18,128 bases of DNA. Origin: DASQDT01 sp036380435. Lineage in GTDB: Bacteria; Acidobacteriota; Blastocatellia; Pyrinomonadales; Pyrinomonadaceae. The DNA is taken from the NCBI GenBank assembly GCA_036380435.1, contig DASVES010000030.1, positions 1-18,128 on the forward strand, given 5' to 3'. Positions 6,572 to 15,108 of this stretch are shown here, in pieces (position 1 is the stretch's first letter; each line of letters starts with the position of its first letter). The position numbers and the translations under genes are program-made. The notes under the pieces are model-generated. The model was not told the origin of the DNA and did no database searches. It worked only from the letters and a program-made list of their open reading frames with translations.

Positions 6572-7843
6572 TCAACGCTTTCCGTGCGCGATCTGCGCCG
6601 CCTCTGGCAGACGGCGCAGGCGCAGCATGGAGACGACGCCGAAGAGCGGCCCCGGCGCGAGCGCCGCGAAGGCGTAGCGCCAGCCCACACGCTCGACGAG
6701 GACGGGGATGAGTTGAATCGACACGGTCGTCAGCAGGAAGCCGCAGCAGGTCTGGATGGTGAGGGCGGTGCCCATGTAGCGCGGGTCGCCGAGTTCCGTG
6801 ACGCACGCCGAGAACTGCGCCGAGTCGGCGACGACGCTCGCGCCCCACACCACCGCGACCGCGACGAGCAGCGCCGGATGCGCGTCGTAGACGAAGCCCA
6901 CCAGAAGGCAGCACGCGCCGCTTATGCCCATCGCCCACGAGGTGACGAGCGTGCGGCCCACGCGGTCGGCGAGCAGTCCCGCCGCGACGCAGCCCGCGGC
7001 GCCCGCGCCGATGACGAGAAACGAGGCGACCTCCGCAAGCGACGCGTCCGCGCCGCGCTCCGCGAGGCCCGCGCGAATCATCACGGGCGCCCACGTCCAC
7101 ATCGCATACAGCTCCCACATGTGTCCGAAGTAGCCGAAGTTGGCGAGACGCACGCCGCGGTTGCGGAAGACGCGCGCGGCCTGCCCCAGACGGAAGCGCG
7201 CCGGCGCGAGCGCCAGCGGGCCGTCGCCGACGAACAGCAGCACGACGAGCGCGCCCACAACCGCCAGCGCCGAGGCGACGACGACGTTCACGCGCCACTC
7301 CGCGCTCCCCACGGCGTTGACGAGATAGGGCGCGGCCTTCCCCAGCGTGAGCGCGCCGACGAGCACGCCGAGCGCCATCCCGCGCCCGCGCCGGAACCAC
7401 GTCGCCATGATCTTCATCCCCGGCGGGTACACCCCCGCGAGGAAGAGGCCGGTGAGAAACCTGAGCGCGAGGCCCGACGCGAGTTCGTGCGTCGAGAGCG
7501 CGAAGGCGGCGTTGACGATTGCGCCGCCGACGGCCGAAAGCGCGAGCAGCCTCCGTGTGTTCATCACGTCCGAGAGGTTGAAGACGGCGCTGATGAGCGT
7601 GCCCGCGACGAAGCCGAGCTGCACCGAGAGCGTGAGCCACCCGGCCTGAGAGTCAGTCAAGCCCCACTCGGCGCGAATCGCCGGCACGACCGCCGAGGCG
7701 GAGAACCACAGCGACATTGCGAGCAGTTCGGCCAGCGCGAGGAGCGCGAGCGCACGCCAGCGGGATGGGCCTTCCGAGTTTTCTGTTGCGGCTTCCGGCA
7801 TCGAAATTTGGGGCGGGGTGGTTTTACCCTCCGCCGCCCCCAT
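6572..7843 (-). CDS. Major facilitator superfamily (MFS) transporter
   Basis: The protein has 423 aa, with twelve predicted membrane helices in two six-helix halves. The second half carries a clear MFS motif A, GLLADRVGR (289-297). The equivalent loop of the first half is degenerate (NLSDVMNTRRLL). Further landmarks are LRFLTGLFLAGVYPPGMKIMATWFRRGRGMALG-type sequence after helix 4 and LGKAAPYLVNAVG. The overall look is that of the NarK/CynX-like part of the superfamily, but the substrate cannot be named. Two starts are possible, ATG at 7843 and ATG at 7801; neither has a good ribosome site. The first ~28 residues are hydrophilic and dispensable for the fold. A perfect 19-base palindrome lies 20 bases upstream of the longer start. 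A decayed fragment of a related transporter is found at 11853-11999. Confidence 0.9.
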   Translation of the reverse strand: MGAAEGKTTPPQISMPEAATENSEGPSRWRALALLALAELLAMSLWFSASAVVPAIRAEWGLTDSQAGWLTLSVQLGFVAGTLISAVFNLSDVMNTRRLLALSAVGGAIVNAAFALSTHELASGLALRFLTGLFLAGVYPPGMKIMATWFRRGRGMALGVLVGALTLGKAAPYLVNAVGSAEWRVNVVVASALAVVGALVVLLFVGDGPLALAPARFRLGQAARVFRNRGVRLANFGYFGHMWELYAMWTWAPVMIRAGLAERGADASLAEVASFLVIGAGAAGCVAAGLLADRVGRTLVTSWAMGISGACCLLVGFVYDAHPALLVAVAVVWGASVVADSAQFSACVTELGDPRYMGTALTIQTCCGFLLTTVSIQLIPVLVERVGWRYAFAALAPGPLFGVVSMLRLRRLPEAAQIAHGKR

Positions 7844-7863
7844 ACGGCATCTGATAGGCTGTC

Positions 7864-7882
7864 AGTACACGTCTAGTGTACT
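7864..7882. promoter_or_regulatory. Perfect palindrome upstream of the MFS gene, candidate operator
   Basis: AGTACAC (7864-7870) and GTGTACT (7876-7882) flank a 5-base spacer GTCTA, giving a 19-bp dyad 21-39 bases before the ATG at 7843. Size and position suit a homodimeric regulator such as a TetR, GntR or MarR type. No adjacent regulator gene of those families is in the window. Confidence 0.5.
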
Positions 7883-7943
7883 TCAGAACGGCAACTCGTA
7901 ATTCTCCAAGTCTACGTCCGGCGCGGGATTTTCCGGGCCGGGA

Positions 7944-7973
7944 AAAACTAAAGGCGGCGCTGAGAACGCCGCC
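7944..7973 (-). terminator. Intrinsic terminator after the response regulator
   Basis: On the minus strand GGCGGCG (7973-7967) and CGCCGCC (7959-7953) form a 7-bp GC stem with a 7-base loop, followed by TTTAGTTTTT. The same hairpin read on the plus strand lacks a good T-run. It would end the response regulator message before the MFS gene. Confidence 0.6.
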
Positions 7974-8149
7974 CTGCAATGCCTTTATTTGGTTCAGAAT
8001 CAGCCTGCAATCGTCTTTTCCTACCATCTGACGCAACGTACAGGTACTTGCTCAGAGTTTGATTTTGACCCCGCCGTTAAAGACTCACCCCTCCATATGC
8101 GTGTAAATCTCGCTGAAGGTTGGGTTCTGATGCGGCGGAAAAACGACCA

Positions 8150-8542
8150 CTAATGGGTCTGCAAATGCCTCGACACCAAGCCATCAATCTTGCCGAAGTC
8201 CACCGGCTTACTCACGTACTCGACGCAGCCTGCCTCCAGCGCCTCGTGCCTGCTACGGGAGTCGCAGAAGGCCGATACCGCCACGACGGGTATACCACCA
8301 CAGCCGGGCATGGCTTTTATCCTGCGGGTCGCCTCGTAGCCGTCCATCACGGGCATGCTCAAGTCCATCAGAATCAGGTCGGGGTGGGTTCGCGTGGTGA
8401 GCTTCACCGCCTCCTCGCCGTTAGCGGCCTCGACTACCCTATAACCCATCCTCCGCAGTCGCACGCAGATGATTTCGCGGATGTCGTCCGAGTCGTCCAC
8501 GACCATCACCGTGTCGCCGTCGTCGCCGATGAGCAGAGCCAT
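8150..8542 (-). CDS. Single-domain (CheY-like) response regulator
   Basis: The protein has 130 aa and consists of a receiver domain only. The acidic pair is D16-D17 (VMVVDDSDD), the phosphoacceptor is D60 (LILMDLSMPVMDGYEA), the switch Ser is S90 (VVAVSAF) and the conserved Lys is K112 (YVSKPVDF). No output domain follows, and no histidine kinase is adjacent, so it is an orphan that presumably acts by protein contact. The frame is open 36 codons further upstream, but ATG 8542 has an almost perfect ribosome site (AAGGAGGTG) and gives the usual receiver N-terminus. A terminator lies downstream at 7944-7973. It is transcribed divergently from the zinc-ribbon/TPR gene; their shared upstream region contains inverted repeats. 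Confidence 0.93.
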   Translation of the reverse strand: MALLIGDDGDTVMVVDDSDDIREIICVRLRRMGYRVVEAANGEEAVKLTTRTHPDLILMDLSMPVMDGYEATRRIKAMPGCGGIPVVAVSAFCDSRSRHEALEAGCVEYVSKPVDFGKIDGLVSRHLQTH

Positions 8543-8545
8543 CAC

Positions 8546-8554
8546 CACCTCCTT
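8546..8554 (-). promoter_or_regulatory. Ribosome binding site of the response regulator
   Basis: AAGGAGGTG on the minus strand is close to the full anti-SD complement, with the GGAGG core 6 bases before the ATG at 8542. It rules out the longer open frame starting at 8650. Confidence 0.8.
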
Positions 8555-8686
8555 GATGTCGGAGCCATGAACTGCGGGGGAATCTTGAGTGGAGTCTACC
8601 CACTGGACTTGAGTAATTCTTGAGGTACGGGCGCGGGGCCGTTGAGGCACGGTTGCGAGTCGGTTGCGATTCTATTACGCCGGGAA

Positions 8687-8732
8687 GTTAACGACGACGC
8701 ATCCCCATCCCGGAACGTCGTTAACACGTTCC
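8687..8732. promoter_or_regulatory. Overlapping inverted repeats between divergent genes
   Basis: GTTAACGACG (8687-8696) is repeated inverted at 8716-8725 across 19 bases. A second dyad, GGAACGT (8712-8718) with ACGTTCC (8726-8732) across 7 bases, uses part of the same sequence, so the two pairings exclude each other. The site sits between the response regulator and the TPR gene, about 90 bases upstream of the latter. Confidence 0.5.
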
Positions 8733-8822
8733 CTGCCGCAGATTACGCTAGCGGCCGCAGCCGTGCGCGGTTAGAATGTGCGGGCTATTCGCATCTGTCC
8801 TGTTAGCCCGGTTTCCGCTCCG

Positions 8823-10385
8823 ATGAAACGCTGCCCGAAGTGCAACCGCGTCGAGACTGAAAACGCGCTAATGTTCTGCCGCGTGGACGGCACTCGCCTC
8901 ATCACCGACTCTTTAACTTCGGATTCCACGGCTACTGCGATTCTTCACTCTGCTCCCGTAAGCGGCAGAACCTCGACGCGCTCCCTTCAGGGCACGCCCT
9001 CAATCGCCATCCTGCCGTTCGCCAATATGAGCAACGACGCGGAGTACGAGTACTTCTGCGACGGGCTGGCGGAAGAACTGTTGAACGCTTTGGCGAAGGT
9101 TGAAAACTTGAAGGTCGCGGCGCGGACTTCTGCGTTCTCGTTCAAAGGCAGCAACACGAACGTCAGTGAAATCGGGAGAGTCTTGAACGTCAACTCCGTG
9201 TTGGAAGGGAGCGTTAGGAAGTCAGGGGACAAATTAAGAATCACGGTTCAGCTTATCAACGCTTCGGACGGCTATCACTTATGGTCAGAACGCTACGACC
9301 GGCAGATGAAAGACATCTTCGACGTGCAGGATGAAATCACTATGGCGGTGGTTGACGCACTGAGAGTGAAACTGCTTGGCGAGGACAAAGCGGCGCTGCT
9401 GAAGCGTTACACCGACAATACAGAGGCTTATGAGCTATACCTCAAAGGACGCTACTTCTACAACAAATACACGGCCGAAGATTTACAAAAAGGTATTGAA
9501 TACTTCGAGCGAGCGATTAAGAAAGAGCCGGAATATGCCCCTGCTTACGCGGGCATCGGCTTCTGCTACGGCGCACTTTGGTATTTTGGCTTTTTCGCCC
9601 CTCACGAAATAATGCCTAAATGGAGAGCCGTAATCAGCAGGGCGCTCGAAATCGATAGCGACTTAGCTGACGCTCATCTCTCACTGGCGAGCATTCATTT
9701 TTATTACGAATGGAATTTTACCAAAGCTGAACGTAGTTATCAGCGCGCCATTGTGCTTAATGCTAACAGCCCTGATGCTCACTGGCGTTATGGACACTTT
9801 TTAGCCGCTCTTGAGCGTTTCGAGGAAGCAATCAGCGAGGGCAGACAGGCGTTAGAGTTAGACCCGCTTTCACTTGTCACGAAGTTCTTTATGGTGCGCA
9901 TCTACTGGTTTGCCAATCGCTTAGATGACGCGCTTGAGCAAGCGCAGGGGATGATTGAGATGGAACCGAGTTTCCCCAGTGCGTACGTAGCGCTGGGGGG
10001 CGTGTGTTTGCAAAAAGGGTTGTATGAAGAAGCCGTCAAAGCATATCAGCAAGCACTTACTTTGCACGGCTTCGTCGGCTCCGCCCTGTCGTATTTAGGT
10101 GCCGTTTACGGCATTATGGGCAAACGAGACGAGGCACATAACGTGCTCAGTCAACTGCTCGAAATGAGGAAGACTCAACACGTCACGGCATATAGAATCG
10201 CGTGTGTTTACGGTGGGCTAGGCGAGAATGACAAAGCGTTTGAGTGGTTGGAGAAAGCCGTCGAAGAGAAAAACGGCGAGATAGTTTTTCTGAAAAGAGA
10301 GGTCGAGGCAAATATCTTTGACGAAAGTATTCGCCAAGACCCGCGCTTCGCCGACCTCATGCGCCAAGTAGGACTCCCGCAATAA
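8823..10385 (+). CDS. Zinc-ribbon, TolB-like and TPR-repeat protein
   Basis: The protein has 520 aa. The N-terminus is a short zinc-ribbon-like segment MKRCPKCNR...FCRVDGT (C4, C7, C19; only three Cys visible). Then a low-complexity Ser/Thr linker (about 25-57) leads into a TolB/FlgO-like nucleic-acid-free alpha/beta domain beginning SIAILPFANMSNDAEYEYFCDGLAEEL and running to VLEGSVRKSGDKLRITVQLINASDG...LWSERYDR (59-160). From about 200 to 510 come tandem TPR units such as AIEYFERAIKKEPEYAPAY-type and ALEQAQGMIEMEPSFPSAYVALG. Proteins of this make-up often carry a kinase or winged-helix input domain; here only the zinc ribbon is present. No transmembrane helix is evident. A role as a protein-interaction scaffold is inferred, not known. 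The ATG at 8823 is preferred over a GTG at 8778; TAGAAT at 8772-8777 may be its -10 box. Base composition is lower in GC than the flanks. Confidence 0.85.
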   Translation: MKRCPKCNRVETENALMFCRVDGTRLITDSLTSDSTATAILHSAPVSGRTSTRSLQGTPSIAILPFANMSNDAEYEYFCDGLAEELLNALAKVENLKVAARTSAFSFKGSNTNVSEIGRVLNVNSVLEGSVRKSGDKLRITVQLINASDGYHLWSERYDRQMKDIFDVQDEITMAVVDALRVKLLGEDKAALLKRYTDNTEAYELYLKGRYFYNKYTAEDLQKGIEYFERAIKKEPEYAPAYAGIGFCYGALWYFGFFAPHEIMPKWRAVISRALEIDSDLADAHLSLASIHFYYEWNFTKAERSYQRAIVLNANSPDAHWRYGHFLAALERFEEAISEGRQALELDPLSLVTKFFMVRIYWFANRLDDALEQAQGMIEMEPSFPSAYVALGGVCLQKGLYEEAVKAYQQALTLHGFVGSALSYLGAVYGIMGKRDEAHNVLSQLLEMRKTQHVTAYRIACVYGGLGENDKAFEWLEKAVEEKNGEIVFLKREVEANIFDESIRQDPRFADLMRQVGLPQ

Positions 10386-10397
10386 GCCCGGAGTGAG

Positions 10398-10432
10398 AGC
10401 CGCCCGCGAGGTGCGAACGGCTTGATTTTTTT
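10398..10432 (+). terminator. Probable intrinsic terminator after the TPR gene
   Basis: AGCCG (10398-10402) pairs with CGGCT (10418-10422), with possible inner CGC/GCG pairing. It is followed after two bases by seven Ts (10426-10432). The stem is short, so confidence is moderate. Confidence 0.5.
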
Positions 10433-10581
10433 CTTCCCGGCGTGAGAGCGCTTGGGCTATACTGCGCCCGCCTGGCAGCCGCTGGTTCGTTCCCACATCT
10501 TACGCGTGCCTTTAGTTTTTTCTCAGAGCTTTGCCTGACAATCTGAACATGAAACGCGCTACGTTTCAGAGAGGCTCAACC

Positions 10582-11691
10582 ATGCCCCACCTGAAGACTC
10601 CGCTCCGCACCTTCGCCGGCTTGTCGCTGTTGATGGGCCTGAGTTTAATTCTGTCGTCCGGGTGTGCCACGTCGGGCGGAACGCCGAAGCCGGACGGGGT
10701 GTTCCCCGAAGCGGTCGGCAAGTACAAGCTGGTGAACGTCGAAGACGGGCGGGACGCCGAGTATGAGAACGAGAAAAATAAGGGCCAACGCTATCAGTCC
10801 TGGAGGGCGAAGTATTCCGATGGGGCGAACGATATCTTTTATCAGGTCGGCAGCCATAAATCCGCGGAGGAGGCAGCGAACGAGCTGGGGTTTTTGACCC
10901 GCTGCTTCGACAGCAACCGGAAGCTCATGTCTAACAATAAGATTTGGGATGGGATTCCGCTGAAGGACGGCTCGGGCAAGGCCGTCGGGGCGATGGCGGT
11001 GTGCTTTTCGGACAAGTCCGAGACGAACAGGTCATACGGCAACGGGGGGCTTGGTGACTACGAGTACGCTTTCGGCCTCAGCAACGATAACCGGACGTAT
11101 ACGGTGAAGCCGCTCAAGGAAAACACCGCGCTCGTGGCGGAGTTCGTCAAAGCGTTGCCGTTCAACTCGGGTGTGGACTTGTCGGCGCTCGACGCATTCG
11201 CGAGGGCGAAGGCCGCGAAGCCGCCCACCTACAAGGAGATGTTCGACACCCTGCCGCCCGTGAAGTTAGCCGCCAAGCCATACCTGAAGGGGAAAGTGCT
11301 GGTCCTTGAGCGGGACACCACCGAATTAGAGCAATCCACCTCGGTGGGGAACCCCACGAACTACTACGTCACGGAGACCAACCGGCAAGCGATGTTGCCG
11401 AGCGACATCGGCTCAATCGTGCGGGTGGATTGTCGGAGAAGCAGGAAGGTGGGCACTTATACTGCCGGTGCGGGGGACGCGCTTCCCGCCTACGGGGCGA
11501 CGTGTGAAGTCCTCGTCATAGACAACACCGTGCCCGCGGTGATCGCCAGGAAAACCTTCGCGAACGAGGACATGGCCGACGTTCAGTTGGTAGACACCGA
11601 CAAGAAGGGCAAGGTGACACTCAAAGAGTACATACTACCCAAACCCATCAGCGAGATTAAGGACTTCGTTCAAGCCCTCCCAGCCAACTAA
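10582..11691 (+). CDS. Lipoprotein of unknown function
   Basis: The protein has 369 aa. I do not recognise the family. The N-terminus MPHLKTPLRTFAGLSLLMGL followed by SLILSSGCATS is a textbook lipoprotein signal with a lipidated Cys28 (LSSGC). Residue +2 is Ala. The mature protein looks like two soluble parts: an N-terminal one (about 38-200) with VGKYKLVNVEDGRDAEYENE and a paired-looking C107/C142 region, and a C-terminal one (about 235-355) with LPSDIGSIVRVDCRR and YGATCEVLVIDNTVPAVIARK, probably beta-rich. Cysteines in the second part (DCRR, ATCEV) could form a disulfide. Start choice: ATG 10582 has GAGAGG about 7 bases upstream and gives a standard signal peptide; ATG 10549 would add eleven residues. 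The gene is isolated between two non-coding gaps, with no partner gene to hint at function. Confidence 0.8.
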   Translation: MPHLKTPLRTFAGLSLLMGLSLILSSGCATSGGTPKPDGVFPEAVGKYKLVNVEDGRDAEYENEKNKGQRYQSWRAKYSDGANDIFYQVGSHKSAEEAANELGFLTRCFDSNRKLMSNNKIWDGIPLKDGSGKAVGAMAVCFSDKSETNRSYGNGGLGDYEYAFGLSNDNRTYTVKPLKENTALVAEFVKALPFNSGVDLSALDAFARAKAAKPPTYKEMFDTLPPVKLAAKPYLKGKVLVLERDTTELEQSTSVGNPTNYYVTETNRQAMLPSDIGSIVRVDCRRSRKVGTYTAGAGDALPAYGATCEVLVIDNTVPAVIARKTFANEDMADVQLVDTDKKGKVTLKEYILPKPISEIKDFVQALPAN

Positions 11692-11852
11692 CGCGGAAGG
11701 TACGTGAACCGCCCGACACGCCGAGAATGTGGCAAGGTCACTCTCAATCTCGCGTTTCCCTTTTGCCGACTTGTGTACTGCTTCTACACTTCGCCCCCAA
11801 TGAGGGGAGTCAGCCGACTTGAAATGAAGAACTCCGACCCTGAATACCTCAG
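11692..11852. other. Non-coding stretch after the lipoprotein gene
   Basis: This is part of a 401-base gap (11692-12092) before enolase. I see no gene, hairpin with T-run or repeat here. The rest of the gap holds the MFS remnant and the enolase promoter. Confidence 0.6.
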
Positions 11853-11999
11853 TTAACTCGCCCATTCAGCAAGCCTTTGCATCCCCGGCGGATACATCCC
11901 CGCGAGGAACAGTCCCGTCAAAAATCTGAGCACGATGTCGGAAGTTAATTCTTGCGAAGTTAACGCGAAGGGGGCGTTGACGGCTGCGCCGCCGACTGC
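11853..11999 (-). pseudogene. Fragment of a second MFS transporter
   Basis: Reading the minus strand from 11999 gives AVGGAAVNAPFALTSQEL, then TSDIVLRFLTGLFLAGMYPP and GMQRLAEW, followed by Ala-Ser and a TAA at 11855-11853. This matches residues 104-149 of the intact MFS protein at 6572-7843 (AVGGAIVNAAFALSTHEL..., RFLTGLFLAGVYPPGM). The match covers only helices 3-4 of a twelve-helix protein and neither end continues, so it cannot be functional. The differences from the intact copy are spread out and mostly conservative, pointing to a diverged paralogue that was later deleted rather than a recent duplication. It lies directly upstream of the enolase promoter. Confidence 0.88.
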
Positions 12000-12017
12000 C
12001 GACCGTCCTCGCGCTTT

Positions 12018-12046
12018 TTGACTGTGCTCCGCCGGGTTGATAGAGT
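12018..12046 (+). promoter_or_regulatory. Probable enolase promoter
   Basis: TTGACT (12018-12023) and TAGAGT (12041-12046) are separated by 17 bases, giving 5/6 and 4/6 matches to the sigma-70 consensus. The predicted start near 12053 leaves a leader of about 40 bases before the ATG at 12093. Confidence 0.5.
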
Positions 12047-12092
12047 TTGCGGTGATTCAGCAATCAAATTATTGAGGAGCGCGCTCAAAACT

Positions 12093-13451
<1,359 letters not shown>

Positions 13452-13490
13452 GCGACGCAGTTTGAGACTCAGATCAGGAGATGACGGACA

Positions 13491-15044
13491 TTGACTGACA
13501 GACGCGGCCCGCTCGCGCTCATCATCCTCGACGGCTTCGGCCACAGCGACGTGCGCGAGGGCAACGCCGTCGCGCTGGCGCGGATGCCCTTCTACGACGA
13601 GCTTCTGGAGAAGTACCCGCACACGCTCATCGAGGCGTCGGGCGAGTGCGTCGGCCTGCCCGCGGGTGTGATGGGCAACTCGAACGTCGGCCACCTCTGC
13701 ATGGGGGCGGGCCGCGTCGTCCGCACGGACATCGAGCGCATCAACCACGAGGTCAGTTCGGGCGCGTTCGACTCGAACCTCGCACTCGAGTCGGCCGTCG
13801 AGAGCGCGCTCAAACACGACCGCGCGCTGCACCTCATCGGCCTCACCTCCGACGGCCTCGTCCACTCCTCGCAGGAACACGCCTACGCCCTGCTGCGTCT
13901 GGCCGAGCGGCGCGGCCTGCGGCGCGTCTATGTCCACTGCTTCCTTGACGGCCGCGACACGCCGCCCTCTTCGGCCGACCGATATGTCCGCCAGATGCAG
14001 GAGAAGTGCGCCGAGATCGGCTGCGGCGAGGTGGCCTCGGTCGTCGGGCGCTACTACGCGATGGATCGCGACCGGCGCTGGGAGCGCACCGAGCGCGCCT
14101 ACCGCCTGCTCGTCCACGGCGAGGGCGCGCGCGCGTCCGACCCCGTCGCGGCGATTAAAAGCTCCTACGAGCGCGCCGTCACCGACGAGTTCGTCGAGCC
14201 GGTCATCGTCACACGCGGCGAGGGCGGCGAACCCGTCGCGACCATTGCCGCCGGCGACTCCGTCATCTTCTTCAACTTCCGCGCCGACCGCGCACGCCAG
14301 ATAACCAGCGCCCTCGCCGTCCCCGGCTTCGACGACTTCGCAGTCCCCAACCGGCCGCACACGCACTTCGTCTGCTTCGCCGTCTACGACAAGACCTACC
14401 CGTTGCCCGTGGCCTTCCCCCCGACGCAGCCCACGAACATCCTCGCCGAAGTCTTCGCCGCCGCCGGCGTCCGCAACTACCGCATGTCCGAGACCGAGAA
14501 GTATGCCCACGTCACATACTTCTTCAACGGCGGCAACGAGCGCGAGTACCCGCACGAGCGACGCCTCCTCGTCCCCTCTCCCAAGGTTGCCACCTACGAC
14601 CTCGCGCCCGAGATGTCGGCCTTCAAGGTCACGGACAAGGTTCTGCGCGCCATCGAGGAGGGCGACACCGACGTCTTCATCCTCAACTTCGCCAACCCCG
14701 ACATGGTCGGCCACACCGGCAACCTCTCGAAAACCATCGAGGCTGTCCAGCACGTAGACACCTGCCTCGGCTGGATCACGAAGGCGCTCAAGACCGCGCG
14801 CGGTCGCGCTATCATCACCGCCGACCACGGCAACTGTGAGCAGATGATCGACCACACAACGGGCCAGCCGCACACCGCGCACACCTCCAACCCCGTCCCC
14901 TTCGTCCTCGTAGACCACGACTCCCGCGGCGCACGCCTCCGCGATGATGGCGGCCTCGAAGACGTGGCCCCCACCATGCTCGGCCTGCTCGGCCTTGAGA
15001 AGCCCGCCGAGATGACCGGGCGCGACCTGCGCTTGACTGATTGA
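13491..15044 (+). CDS. gpmI: 2,3-bisphosphoglycerate-independent phosphoglycerate mutase
   Basis: The protein has 517 aa, the full family length. It interconverts 3- and 2-phosphoglycerate, the step just before enolase, through a phosphoserine intermediate and two Mn ions. Landmarks are LIILDGFGHS (metal ligand D14), MGNSNVGHLCMGAGR (nucleophile S64; most members have NSEVGH), LTSDGLVHS (H125), FLDGRDTPP (D153, D156), VGRYYAMDRDRRWER, FRADRARQ (264-270), NFANPDMVGHTGN (D404, H408), ITADHGN (D445, H446) and HTAHTSNPVPF (H464). An in-frame TGA at 13482-13484 excludes any earlier start, so the start is TTG 13491, with AGGAG ten bases before it (13476-13480). A five-codon ATG reading frame (13481-13498) overlaps this start. 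It is probably co-transcribed with eno. Confidence 0.95.
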   Translation: MTDRRGPLALIILDGFGHSDVREGNAVALARMPFYDELLEKYPHTLIEASGECVGLPAGVMGNSNVGHLCMGAGRVVRTDIERINHEVSSGAFDSNLALESAVESALKHDRALHLIGLTSDGLVHSSQEHAYALLRLAERRGLRRVYVHCFLDGRDTPPSSADRYVRQMQEKCAEIGCGEVASVVGRYYAMDRDRRWERTERAYRLLVHGEGARASDPVAAIKSSYERAVTDEFVEPVIVTRGEGGEPVATIAAGDSVIFFNFRADRARQITSALAVPGFDDFAVPNRPHTHFVCFAVYDKTYPLPVAFPPTQPTNILAEVFAAAGVRNYRMSETEKYAHVTYFFNGGNEREYPHERRLLVPSPKVATYDLAPEMSAFKVTDKVLRAIEEGDTDVFILNFANPDMVGHTGNLSKTIEAVQHVDTCLGWITKALKTARGRAIITADHGNCEQMIDHTTGQPHTAHTSNPVPFVLVDHDSRGARLRDDGGLEDVAPTMLGLLGLEKPAEMTGRDLRLTD

Positions 15045-15108
15045 GGTCGCGCGCAAGCGCGCCCGGCATGCGCGGCGCGTAAATGAAACCAACGCAACGC
15101 GCCGACGT

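Larger units (their letters stand above)
7844..8149. other. Intergenic region between MFS gene and response regulator
   Basis: This is 306 bases without a supportable gene. It holds the palindrome at 7864-7882, a small dyad TTTTCC/GGAAAA (7929-7946) and the terminator hairpin serving the response regulator (7944-7973). Nothing recognisable is seen between 7975 and 8149. Confidence 0.7.

Noticed and set aside
6584..7876. Plus-strand frame of 430 codons opposite the MFS gene
   Set aside because: Its translation is almost only Arg, Glu, Ala and His, typical of a shadow of a membrane protein gene. The minus frame has twelve hydrophobic segments.
11866..12063. Minus-strand 65-codon open frame before enolase
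   Set aside because: It is out of frame with the MFS similarity in the same bases. The similarity, not this frame, explains the sequence.
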